A DNA stretch of 7,097 nt from an uncultured Prevotella sp. (GCA_934183135.1 CAKPRX010000101.1:1-7097), one strand, 5' to 3'; counted from the first letter of the stretch, positions 1 through 6,899 are shown. Notes: generated by a model not told the origin, from the sequence alone. A program made the numbers and translations.

Positions 1-265
1 GTGTTAGCACCATGATATGATAGGCTGTTACAAAGTCCTCGGTCTGTACAAATGACTCCATGACGCTACCGCTTACGGCTACCGTTATGCTTCCTTTCTG
101 GAATATGGGCTCCCAGGCAGGCACGGTTACCCTGGCCACTACGCCATTGTTTTTCTGTGTGCGGGCTACGAAGTTGATGCCCGTACCACTCGTCGGCAGA
201 TTGACCAGTTCCAGCCCATTCCCATATTCTATATGAAACAAGCTATCTAATGACACTAACCTCAT
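1..265 (-). CDS. Restriction-modification specificity (S) subunit, N-terminal part, cut by window edge
   Basis: The first 88 residues are present; the rest lies beyond the left edge. The protein should supply the DNA target-recognition domain that directs the neighbouring nuclease-methyltransferase to its site. Visible features are the opening MRLVSLDSLFHIEYGNGLEL, then a GINFVARTQKNNGVVARV stretch (about residues 29-46) and FQKGSITVAVSGSVMESFVQ (55-74), ending in a TAYHIMVL segment. This pattern of a short lead-in, an 'INFVARTxxNNG' strand and a 'GxITVAxSGSV' strand is what I associate with target-recognition domains of type I and BcgI-like S subunits. The ATG at 265-263 overlaps the TGA of the upstream gene (ATGA), implying translational coupling and a stable complex. 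No second recognition domain can be judged from this fragment. The family call is by pattern recognition, and fairly secure given the neighbour. Confidence 0.8.
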   Translation of the reverse strand, partial: MRLVSLDSLFHIEYGNGLELVNLPTSGTGINFVARTQKNNGVVARVTVPAWEPIFQKGSITVAVSGSVMESFVQTEDFVTAYHIMVLT

Positions 266-2109
266 ACGCCCTCCTCTTCGTTATTATCAGTCTCGTTGTA
301 TTTGAGTTGGAAAAGTATGTAGTTACGAACCGTATTTTCAAAGTCGGCCGGTGTAAGTTTGCTGTAGTTGGCTTCCAGATAAGCCTCGGCACACCATTCC
401 ATATTGGCCGTAACCTCTTTCATAACACTGAACTCACTGATAATCTCGCGGTTCATAAACGCATCTACCCACTTGCGCTTTATAGCGTCCCATGAGTGAT
501 TGGCATCTACGCGCCCCACGTTTTTCTTCTTTACAAACCCATCGTTGCGGCAATATCCGAACCATGTCTTTTTACCCTTTGGATGTGGTATTCCGGCTGT
601 GATTACCACAGCACAGGTTACGGTGTTTACCTTAGAATTTACAAAAAGTTCCTCGGGTAGCGACAGAACAGCTTCGAGGGTGTTGTGTTCCAGAATTTTG
701 TGCTTTAGTGTACACGAAGTGCCCTTTACATCGTTGACACAGCTAATAGGCATGATGGCCACACACTTTCCACCACGTTCCAGCATCGAAAGATTGTTAA
801 GGACAAATTCGAGTTCTTCGGTACCCTTGCCCTTATTCTTATAAGGTGGGTTGAGCAGACCCACGGTAGGCTTGAATTTCTTTCTGATGGCTTCGGTGTC
901 TTGCTCAAAGCAATTTCCGAGCGTAATGTTGGTTCGCCCATCGCGGTGGATTATCATGTTTGATATAAGCAGGGTATATATGTCTACATCAAGCTCTATT
1001 CCTAACAGCTGGTTATGCTTTATACTTGTTTCTTTGGCTATATCCCCTTTAGCGTCTTCTAACATAGTCTTCATGGCACTTACCAGGAAGCCCCCGGTAC
1101 CAGCGCAGTTGTCAAGTACCACACTGTCCTTGTTAACGCCTGCCAGTTCGACAAACAGCTGGGTGATATGTGGTGGCGTAAGTACTATGCCCAGTCCTTT
1201 GTCATTGTTCGCATAACGCAGAAATTCTACATAAAACTGGCTAACGGTATCAATATACTTATAAGTAACCATAAAGCCATTAATGCGCTTGTCGGCCTCG
1301 TCAATAAGGTTGGTCAGAAACTCCCTTTCGTTCTTATGAGTACTCCCAAAGTTAGTGGTAATAAATTCGTAGCCCTTTTTCAGCGCGTTCTTGTTGCTGT
1401 CGGGTACATCAGACTGGTCTAATTCGGCACAGATGGCAGCGTATAGGTTGCCAGAAAGGGTGCCGATGCTGTCGTAGCTCTTAAAGTCTGCCTTGAAGCG
1501 GTCATTACGCAGCGCCATGAGTATGCCACTTATGAGCAAGGCACGTTTAGACTCCTTTATCTTGTGTTCTTGTAATTTCTCGTTAAGTTCCTTGGTGTAG
1601 TTAATCAGTTCGTTGTAATCCTGATTAAACTTGTAGATACTCTTGTTTACTCCCTCATTGTAATTGGCAAAGGTAAGTATCTCGTCGCTGAAATAAGGAT
1701 GGGCTTTGGTCGTTTTGGCTATCTGGATGTAATGTTCCAGACAGGTAAGTTCTTTCTTCTCGCCGCTAAAGCCAATGGCGATAACATCATATTCTCTTGC
1801 GAGAAACGAGGCGTAGAGCATGGCTCCGTCCACGGCATAGCCCTTAAAGTTGTCTACCGTGGCCGACTTCTGCCGGTTTATCTCCGCTTTGCACTCTACT
1901 ACGATTATGAGATTATGGTATATGGACGAGGTGATTATAAAGTCTGGATAGCCTTTCCCAAGTCCTGATTTAGACGCATATTTCAGTAACTTCTGTACTT
2001 TCTTGTTGTCAGAAGCCTGCTCTTCGACGCAGATAGTTGGGTCGGCATAATATCCTTTCTTCCTCAGTAGCTCTCGGAAGAGGTTCATCGTCTTTGCCTC
2101 GTTAGCCAT
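262..2109 (-). CDS. Fused restriction nuclease and N6-adenine DNA methyltransferase (BcgI-like RM subunit)
   Basis: A 615-residue protein that probably both cleaves and methylates DNA as part of a restriction-modification system. The N-terminal domain (about 1-140) carries a PD-(D/E)XK nuclease signature: P55-D56 in GKGYPDF and E72-C-K74 in VVECKAE, 16 residues later, as in HsdR N-terminal domains. A helical linker (about 150-300) follows. The methyltransferase domain has motif X-like GIVLTPPHI (307-315), the AdoMet loop DNCAGTGGF (333-341), GIELD (370-374) and catalytic NPPY (420-423) of gamma-class adenine methylases. The tail (EWCAEAYLEANYS onward, about 571-583) resembles the S-contacting end of HsdM. 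Length is close to BcgIA, as I recall it (about 640). There is no separate hsdR in the window, consistent with the fusion. ATG at 2109 lacks a Shine-Dalgarno; M8 is the only near alternative. A classical HsdM would lack the nuclease domain. Base composition is AT-richer than the flanking genes, suggesting acquisition. Confidence 0.9.
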   Translation of the reverse strand: MANEAKTMNLFRELLRKKGYYADPTICVEEQASDNKKVQKLLKYASKSGLGKGYPDFIITSSIYHNLIIVVECKAEINRQKSATVDNFKGYAVDGAMLYASFLAREYDVIAIGFSGEKKELTCLEHYIQIAKTTKAHPYFSDEILTFANYNEGVNKSIYKFNQDYNELINYTKELNEKLQEHKIKESKRALLISGILMALRNDRFKADFKSYDSIGTLSGNLYAAICAELDQSDVPDSNKNALKKGYEFITTNFGSTHKNEREFLTNLIDEADKRINGFMVTYKYIDTVSQFYVEFLRYANNDKGLGIVLTPPHITQLFVELAGVNKDSVVLDNCAGTGGFLVSAMKTMLEDAKGDIAKETSIKHNQLLGIELDVDIYTLLISNMIIHRDGRTNITLGNCFEQDTEAIRKKFKPTVGLLNPPYKNKGKGTEELEFVLNNLSMLERGGKCVAIMPISCVNDVKGTSCTLKHKILEHNTLEAVLSLPEELFVNSKVNTVTCAVVITAGIPHPKGKKTWFGYCRNDGFVKKKNVGRVDANHSWDAIKRKWVDAFMNREIISEFSVMKEVTANMEWCAEAYLEANYSKLTPADFENTVRNYILFQLKYNETDNNEEEGV

Positions 2110-2138
2110 AGTTATAACTTTTTTGTTAAGTAAGTTCT

Positions 2139-3398
2139 TTATTTTATCTCTTTTATCTCATTAGACGGCACCAGTTTGAACAGTTTGTCGCTGGGCCTTA
2201 CCTTGCCGCTCACGGGGATAGATACGCGCCAGCCCTGCTGGGCCGTGGCCACGGGCTTTAGGTCGTAGCGTATCTCGGTGGCATCCAGGTACATTACACC
2301 GGTGGTGGGCCCGGTGATGAGCAGCTTATCGCCCACACCGAAGGTAGTAGCCTCGACAGCCACCTCGGCCACGCTGAGCCTTGAGAAGTACTTGATGACC
2401 TTGCCCACCAGCACCTTGCGCTCGGTGGCCACCGATCCGTAGTGCTTGTTCCACTCGCCGAGGGTCTGTCCCTGGTAGTAGCCGTCCCAGAAGCCGCGGT
2501 TGAACACGGTGGCCAGGCGCTCGTCCCAGGCATCTTTCTTCTCCTCGGTCAGGGTGCCGTCTACCGCGCTCTGTATGGCCTCGCGGTAGCAGCTCACCAC
2601 GGTGTACACGTACTCGGGGCCCCGTGCGCGTCCCTCTATCTTGAACACGCGCACGCCACTCTGCATCATGCGGTCTATGAAGCGTATGGTCTTGAGGTCC
2701 TTGGGACTCATAATGTACTTGTTGTCTATCTCGAGCTGGTTGCCCGTCTCGTTGTCGGTCACGGTGTACGACCGTCGGCATATCTGTACGCACTCGCCGC
2801 GGTTGGCCGAGCGGTTGGCGTTGTGCAGGCTCATGTAGCACTTGCCGCTCACGGCCATGCAGAGGGCGCCGTGGCAGAACATCTCGATGCGTATCAGCTC
2901 GCCCTTGGGGCCACGGATGTCCTGCTCTATTATCTGGCGGTGTATCTGGGCCACCTGGTCCATATTGAGCTCGCGGGCCAGCACTACCACGTCGGCAAAC
3001 TGGGCATAGAACCTCAGCGCCTCGATGTTGGATATGTTGAGCTGGGTAGACAGGTGTACCTCGACCCCCACGCGGTTGCAGTAGGTCATCACGGCCACGT
3101 CAGAGGCTATCACGGCGCTGATATGAGCCTCGCGGGCGGCATCTACTATCTCGTGCATGGTGGCTATGTCGTCGTCGTAGATGATGGTGTTGACGGTGAG
3201 GTAGGTCTTGATGCCGTGGCTGTTGCACGTGGCGGCTATGTCGTGCAGGTCGGCTATGGTAAAGTGGTTGGCCGAGTGCGACCGCATATTCAGCTGGCCT
3301 ATGCCGAAGTAGACCGAGCCGGCTCCGGCCTGTATGGCAGCGGCGAGGCTCTCGCGCGAGCCCACAGGGGCCATAATCTCAAAATCAGTAGCTTTCAT
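2139..3398 (-). CDS. U32 family 'peptidase', probable TrhP/YegQ-type tRNA hydroxylation protein
   Basis: A protein of about 419 residues. Characterised relatives (TrhP/YegQ and YrrO/YrrN for tRNA ho5U34, RlhA for 23S rRNA) take part in RNA hydroxylation, so the old 'collagenase-like peptidase' label is probably misleading. The N-terminus FEIMAPVGSRESLAAAIQAG is the family's barrel start, and SVYFGIGQLNMRS follows. The U32 signature E-x-F-x2-G-A-L-C-x4-G-x-C-x-M-S is at about 172-190. The cysteines C180, C187, C203 and C207 (the last two in NRGECVQIC) resemble the four-cysteine set thought to bind iron-sulfur in RlhA/TrhP. A C-terminal beta-barrel (about 333-419) has GDKLLITGPTTG and ends RPSDKLFKLV. 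The frame stays open upstream to 3449, but homology begins near FEIM and the promoter lies at 3410-3440, so ATG 3398 (or 3404) is the likely start. The gene ends 29 nt before the restriction-modification pair and may be co-transcribed with it. Which RNA it modifies is not settled by sequence. Confidence 0.88.
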   Translation of the reverse strand: MKATDFEIMAPVGSRESLAAAIQAGAGSVYFGIGQLNMRSHSANHFTIADLHDIAATCNSHGIKTYLTVNTIIYDDDIATMHEIVDAAREAHISAVIASDVAVMTYCNRVGVEVHLSTQLNISNIEALRFYAQFADVVVLARELNMDQVAQIHRQIIEQDIRGPKGELIRIEMFCHGALCMAVSGKCYMSLHNANRSANRGECVQICRRSYTVTDNETGNQLEIDNKYIMSPKDLKTIRFIDRMMQSGVRVFKIEGRARGPEYVYTVVSCYREAIQSAVDGTLTEEKKDAWDERLATVFNRGFWDGYYQGQTLGEWNKHYGSVATERKVLVGKVIKYFSRLSVAEVAVEATTFGVGDKLLITGPTTGVMYLDATEIRYDLKPVATAQQGWRVSIPVSGKVRPSDKLFKLVPSNEIKEIK

Positions 3399-3409
3399 AT
3401 TCATAACTG

Positions 3410-3440
3410 CAAAGTTAGTGAAAGTATCGGGCTGGACAAA
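3410..3440 (-). promoter_or_regulatory. Bacteroides-type promoter of the U32 gene
   Basis: On the minus strand, TTTG (3440-3437) is followed by exactly 19 nt and then TAACTTTG (3417-3410). This fits the Bacteroidetes primary sigma consensus TTTG-N19-21-TAnnTTTG with no mismatch. Transcription should begin roughly 4-7 nt further on, at or next to the ATG at 3404, so the mRNA is almost leaderless. This supports an ATG at 3404 or 3398 and argues against the longer open frame starting at 3449. Confidence 0.75.
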
Positions 3441-3523
3441 GCAAGTCAACTTGTTTTTTTATCGCTATGGTCTTTGGGCAAAAAAAAGAGGGCCGGCGCA
3501 GGCAGGGTGCCCGTTATTTTGAG

Positions 3524-3531
3524 TAACTTTG
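3524..3531 (+). promoter_or_regulatory. Probable -7 element of the peptidase operon promoter
   Basis: TAACTTTG matches TAnnTTTG and is followed by C, as is usual. The ATG at 3544 begins 13 nt after the element, so the leader would be only about 6-9 nt. No TTTG is seen at the expected -33 distance (around 3498-3504 the sequence is GC-rich), so this is a half-match. It supports ATG 3544 over the TTG at 3529, which lies inside the element. Confidence 0.55.
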
Positions 3532-3543
3532 CACCCAGTAACA

Positions 3544-4572
3544 ATGTATAAGCCATATCTATATATCATAGTGGCAGTCATGGGGCTGATGGCGTCGTGC
3601 CGCCCCTCGCCCCGGGTTGCCCCCGGCCGCCCGTCCATGACCGACGACCTGCTGCTGGGCTTCACCCCAGTCAAGGACCAGGGCCGTGGCTCGCTCTGCT
3701 GGATGTATGCCATGCTGTCTACCATAGAGACCGACCGCCTGATGGCCGGCGACTCGGTACACCTGTCGGTGGCCTATCCCGTGCGGCGCTATATGGAAGA
3801 CATGGCTGCCAGCCGCTACCTGTGTGGCCCCTCCTATCCGCTCTCCCTGCGCGGCACGGGAGCCCTGGCCCTCTATCTTACCGGCCTCTATGGTGCCGCC
3901 GCTTACGACGCCTACCCCGACCCGCCCAGGGGCGATGCCGACGCCGTGGCCCGCGGCCTGGGCCAGCTGGCCCGTTATGCCCCCTCGCTGGGCGTCCTGC
4001 GCCAGCGCACGGCCACTTACCTGGACCAGCGTATGGGTGCCCTACCCTACGCCGTGTACCTGCTCGGTGCCCAGTACACCTTTCAGGAGTTTGCCCACAG
4101 CGTCTATGCCACCCGCTATGTGGCTCTGACCAGTTTTGCCCACCACCCTTTCGGACAGTCCTTCGTGCTCGAAGTGCCCGACAATACGCTTAGGGCCCGT
4201 TTTCTCAACATCCCCATAGACAGCCTCATGGCCAGCATAGACCGCGCCCTTACCCATGGCCACGCCGTGTGCTGGGAGGGCGACGTGTCAGAGCCCGGCT
4301 TCTCCTTTGCCCGTGGCGTGGCCACGCTGCCCGATGGCACCCCGACCGACCAGTGGCACCGCCAGCTCCAGTTTGAGCGCCACCACACCACCGACGACCA
4401 CTGCATGTCGCTCATAGGCATGGCCCACGACAGCCAGGGCCACCGCTACTATATAGCCAAGAACTCGTGGGGCACCCGCAACCCCTACCACGGACTGATG
4501 TACCTGTCCTACGAGTATGTCAAGATGAAAACCATAGCCATATACTTATCCGATGAAACTTATCATATTTGA
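3544..4572 (+). CDS. Lipoprotein-like C1 family cysteine peptidase (bleomycin hydrolase / aminopeptidase C type)
   Basis: A 342-residue papain-fold protein, likely an envelope-anchored peptidase or aminopeptidase. The N-terminus has a short hydrophobic segment (YLYIIVAVMGLM) and a lipobox-like MASC, with Cys19 as probable lipidation site. The catalytic set is complete: Gln46 and Cys52 in VKDQGRGSLCWMYA, His286 in TTDDHCMSLIGMAHD, and Asn307 in YYIAKNSWG. 'DDHxM' plus 'KNSWG' is typical of the C1B (PepC/bleomycin hydrolase) branch. It is shorter than the roughly 450-residue cytosolic PepC enzymes. Start ATG 3544 is chosen over TTG 3529 because the -7 promoter element overlaps the latter. Its 3' end overlaps the HAD gene by 20 nt in another frame. 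The substrate is unknown. The sequence is very GC-rich (hand count 43 of 60 bases in 4321-4380). An inactive homologue is unlikely because all four key residues are present. Confidence 0.87.
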   Translation: MYKPYLYIIVAVMGLMASCRPSPRVAPGRPSMTDDLLLGFTPVKDQGRGSLCWMYAMLSTIETDRLMAGDSVHLSVAYPVRRYMEDMAASRYLCGPSYPLSLRGTGALALYLTGLYGAAAYDAYPDPPRGDADAVARGLGQLARYAPSLGVLRQRTATYLDQRMGALPYAVYLLGAQYTFQEFAHSVYATRYVALTSFAHHPFGQSFVLEVPDNTLRARFLNIPIDSLMASIDRALTHGHAVCWEGDVSEPGFSFARGVATLPDGTPTDQWHRQLQFERHHTTDDHCMSLIGMAHDSQGHRYYIAKNSWGTRNPYHGLMYLSYEYVKMKTIAIYLSDETYHI

Positions 4573-5194
4573 CTTTGACGGCACGCTGGCCGACACCGAG
4601 GCCCTCATCACCCAGACCATGCAGAAGACCATCGAGGCCCTGGGCCTGGAGCCCCGTAGCCGCGAGCAGTGCCGTGCCATGATAGGGCTGCCCCTCAAGG
4701 AGACCTTTATGAGGCTCATCCCCATGGCCGATGCCATGGCCGACCGCTGCGCCGATACCTACTGCGCCATATTCGACCGCGACAACCGTCCCGGCGTGGT
4801 GCGCCTCTTTCCCCATGTGGCCGACACCCTCGCCGCGCTGTACGCCCGTGGCTACACGCTTACCATAGCCACCTCGCGGCACCGCGAGTCGCTCATGGAG
4901 TTTCTCCGCGACATGCGGATAGATGCCTACTTCAGCTACATTGTCACCGTGAGCGACGTGGCCCGTGCCAAGCCCTATCCCGACATGGTCCTGCAGACCC
5001 TGGAGCACCTGCACATAGACCCGGCCGACACGCTCATGGTGGGCGATGCCGTGTACGACATCCAGATGGGCCACAACGCCGGCGTACACACCTGTGGCGT
5101 AACTTACGGCAATGGCACCCGGGCCGACATGGTGGCTTGCCGGGCCGACCATATCATCGACGACTTCGGCCAGTTGGGCTCCCTGCTGCCCTGA
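4553..5194 (+). CDS. HAD-superfamily (subfamily IA) phosphatase, phosphoglycolate phosphatase/beta-PGM-like
   Basis: A 213-residue cytosolic haloacid dehalogenase-type hydrolase that should remove phosphate from a small phosphometabolite via an aspartyl-phosphate. All four HAD motifs are visible. Motif I is FDFDGTLAD with nucleophile Asp7 and acid/base Asp9. Motif II is IATS with Thr107. Motif III is Lys140 in RAKPYPDM. Motif IV is GDAVYDIQMG with Asp165 and Asp169. A helical cap of type C1 (about residues 15-85) sits between motifs I and II, as in Gph and beta-phosphoglucomutase. ATG 4553 lies inside the peptidase gene, overlapping it by 20 nt, so translation is probably coupled. The substrate cannot be read from sequence. 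'Phosphoglycolate phosphatase' is the usual automatic label, but pyrophosphatase or sugar-phosphatase activity is equally possible. Confidence 0.9.
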   Translation: MKLIIFDFDGTLADTEALITQTMQKTIEALGLEPRSREQCRAMIGLPLKETFMRLIPMADAMADRCADTYCAIFDRDNRPGVVRLFPHVADTLAALYARGYTLTIATSRHRESLMEFLRDMRIDAYFSYIVTVSDVARAKPYPDMVLQTLEHLHIDPADTLMVGDAVYDIQMGHNAGVHTCGVTYGNGTRADMVACRADHIIDDFGQLGSLLP

Positions 5195-5256
5195 CCCCTG
5201 CCCCACCCTGCCCCCGATAATAGATACCCATTAAGTAACTTATACCTATACAGACA

Positions 5257-6555
5257 ATGACAAGCATGAAGAGAACCCTTATACTCTCCTTGGTAATGCT
5301 GTGCGTGGCCGCCTGTGTCCAGGCCCAGGATGCGCGCAGCGAGTTTATGAAGAACCCCGCCCTGTCGGGCAGCAACTATGTGGCCTACCCTGGTCCCCAG
5401 CACCGGCTTACCCCCGCGCCACGGGGCTACGAGCCTTTCTACCTGAGCCACTATGGGCGCCACGGCTCGCGCTACCTCATAGGTACCCACGACTACGACC
5501 GCCCCTACCTCACCCTGCTGCGTGCCGACAGCCTGGGCAAGCTCACCCCCCGCGGCCGGCAGGTACTCGACCAGGTGCGCCAGATACGCCAGGAGGCCAT
5601 GAACCGCGACGGCGAGCTTACCCTCTTAGGTGCCCAGCAACACAAGGCCATAGCCCGGCGCATGTACGAGCGGTTTCCCCAGGTGTTTGCGGGCGATGCC
5701 GTGATAGACGCCAAGAGCACCGTGGTGATACGCTGCATCCTGTCGATGGAGAATGCGCTGCAGCAGTTGCTGGTGCTCAATCCGCGGCTGCGTATCAGCC
5801 ACGATGCCAGCCATCACGACATGTACTACATGAACCAGACCGATAAGCAACTGTACAAGCAGAAGTTGGCCGGGGGCACCAAGCAACTCTTAGACAGCTT
5901 CCGCCAGCGCCACCAGGCTTACGGCCATCTCATGCGTGTGCTCTTCAACGACAGCGACTACCCTACCCGCATCAAGGCGGCCGACCTGGCCGACCAGCTG
6001 TTCACCCTGGCCAGCAATGTACAGAGTACCGAACTGCGCCACCATCTGTCGCTCTACAGCATCTTCACCCCCGACGAGATATACCAGCACTGGCTCTGCA
6101 ACAATGCCTTCTGGTACCTTACCTATGGCCCTAACATCCGGAATGGCGGCACACAGCCCTTCTCGCAGCGCAACCTGCTGCGCAACATCATCGCCCAGGC
6201 CGACAGCTGCATAGCCCTGCCCCACCCCGGTGCCACCCTGCGCTATGGCCACGACACCATGGTTATGCCCCTGGTGTGCCTGCTCGACCTCAATGGCTAC
6301 GGCGAGCCTGTAGACCGCCTGGACCAGTTGGCCACGGTGGGCTGGTACGACTACCGCATCTTCCCCATGGCCTGCAACCTGCAGTTAGTGTTCTACCGCC
6401 GCTCTGTCGGCGACAGCGATGTGCTGGTCAAGTTTCTCTTCAATGAGGACGAGGCCCGTCTGCCCATGGCCACCGACTGTGCTCCCTACTACCACTGGCG
6501 CGACGTGCGTGCCTATTATCTCCGTAAGCTGGACAGCTACGAGAAGCTGAAATAG
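5257..6555 (+). CDS. Exported histidine acid phosphatase, MINPP/phytase-like
   Basis: A 432-residue branch-2 histidine phosphatase, likely hydrolysing phosphomonoesters (possibly inositol phosphates) in the periplasm or at the cell surface. The N-terminus MKRTLILSLVMLCVAACVQAQ is a signal sequence. Both a lipobox (VAAC, Cys20) and a signal peptidase I site (VQA-Q, about residue 23) are plausible, so it is either a lipoprotein or soluble. The catalytic motif HYGRHGSRY gives Arg68-His69-Gly70 with phosphate-binding Arg72. Later come LTLLGAQQHKAIARRM (about 121-136), the conserved Arg159 and Ser163 region, and the proton-donor motif GHD (331-333). MINPP enzymes often have HAE where this has HD, so phytase specificity is uncertain. 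Length is about that of Bacteroides MINPP homologues. The start could be ATG 5257 or 5266; the latter puts the Lys-Arg right after Met. It follows the HAD gene by 62 nt with no clear promoter between, so an operon of three hydrolases is likely. Confidence 0.85.
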   Translation: MTSMKRTLILSLVMLCVAACVQAQDARSEFMKNPALSGSNYVAYPGPQHRLTPAPRGYEPFYLSHYGRHGSRYLIGTHDYDRPYLTLLRADSLGKLTPRGRQVLDQVRQIRQEAMNRDGELTLLGAQQHKAIARRMYERFPQVFAGDAVIDAKSTVVIRCILSMENALQQLLVLNPRLRISHDASHHDMYYMNQTDKQLYKQKLAGGTKQLLDSFRQRHQAYGHLMRVLFNDSDYPTRIKAADLADQLFTLASNVQSTELRHHLSLYSIFTPDEIYQHWLCNNAFWYLTYGPNIRNGGTQPFSQRNLLRNIIAQADSCIALPHPGATLRYGHDTMVMPLVCLLDLNGYGEPVDRLDQLATVGWYDYRIFPMACNLQLVFYRRSVGDSDVLVKFLFNEDEARLPMATDCAPYYHWRDVRAYYLRKLDSYEKLK

Positions 6556-6562
6556 GGGGCGG

Positions 6563-6578
6563 CGGCGTATATTCGCCG
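6563..6578 (+). repeat. Short GC hairpin just after the phosphatase gene
   Basis: CGGCG-TATATT-CGCCG gives a 5-bp stem (6 with a G-U pair at 6562/6579) starting 8 nt after the phosphatase stop codon. No U-run follows, so it is at best a weak terminator or an mRNA 3'-end stabiliser. Confidence 0.35.
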
Positions 6579-6592
6579 TGGATGCCTACGTG

Positions 6593-6650
6593 TTTCGCGG
6601 TTTATAACATAGGTCCCATCGTTGCTATGGCCATGGTATAAATCGCGAAA
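6593..6650. repeat. 58-nt imperfect inverted repeat
   Basis: TTTCGCGGTTTATA (6593-6606) pairs with TATAAATCGCGAAA (6637-6650), with one G-U at 6600/6643. After one mismatch, CAT (6608-6610) pairs with ATG (6633-6635). An inner CCAT/ATGG (6616-6619 and 6627-6630) can close the loop. As RNA it would make a long hairpin; there is no U-tract after it on either strand, so it is not a typical terminator. Confidence 0.55.
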
Positions 6651-6665
6651 AACCTTTACACGCGA

Positions 6666-6711
6666 CTGTATATTTATGCAAAAACGCCCCTGGTTTTGCA
6701 TAAATATACAG
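6666..6711. repeat. Perfect 18-bp inverted repeat with 10-nt spacer
   Basis: Left arm CTGTATATTTATGCAAAA (6666-6683) is the exact reverse complement of the right arm at 6694-6711; the spacer is ACGCCCCTGG. Each arm contains one ArgR-box-like 14-mer. No U-run follows, so operator or dispersed repeat is favoured over terminator. Confidence 0.85.
6667..6710. promoter_or_regulatory. Pair of ArgR-box-like sites (possible operator)
   Basis: TGTATATTTATGCA (6667-6680) and TGCATAAATATACA (6697-6710) both fit the general ARG-box pattern TGnATwwwwATnCA bound by ArgR/AhrC arginine repressors. Their centres are 30 bp apart; in well-studied operators paired boxes lie about 21 bp apart, so the spacing is unusual. 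The match is to a degenerate AT-rich pattern and no arg gene is in the window. Confidence 0.35.
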
Positions 6712-6899
6712 CCGTAACACCCGTTTTCCGGGGCATAAATCCCAGGATTTTTCAGCAAACCAGGACGTTTTTCGGGGTCATTGGGGCTGTTCTGGGGCAC
6801 TGTGAGGGCCGCAAAAGTAATGACTTTTTACAAAATAGGGACATTTGTCACCCTTTTCGCCTCTATTTTCGTCTTTTTCAGGGATGATTTTCGGAGTCG

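Noticed and set aside
262..2109. Classical type I HsdM with separate HsdR
   Set aside because: The nuclease motif in the N-terminal domain and the absence of an hsdR in the window fit a fused RM subunit better, though the region beyond the left edge is unseen.
2115..2128. Hairpin TAAC-TTTTTT-GTTA in front of the nuclease-methyltransferase gene as an operator or terminator
   Set aside because: A 4-bp AT-rich stem is too weak to support either role.
2442..3551. 369-codon open frame on the plus strand opposite the U32 gene
   Set aside because: The opposite strand carries a clear U32 protein with its full signature. The plus-strand translation is low-complexity (Val/Ala/Gly/His-rich) with no motifs, as expected for the complement of a GC-rich gene.
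4520..5206. 228-codon minus-strand open frame opposite the HAD gene
   Set aside because: The plus strand has all four HAD motifs; the minus-strand product is a Gly/His/Val-rich shadow.
6666..6711. Intrinsic terminator for the phosphatase operon
   Set aside because: The stem is perfect but AT-rich, and GC-containing sequence follows instead of a U-run.
6666..6711. dif/Xer recombination site
   Set aside because: TGTATA followed by TTATG-like bases resembles the dif centre, but there is no XerC half-site next to it and the symmetry is that of a longer palindrome.
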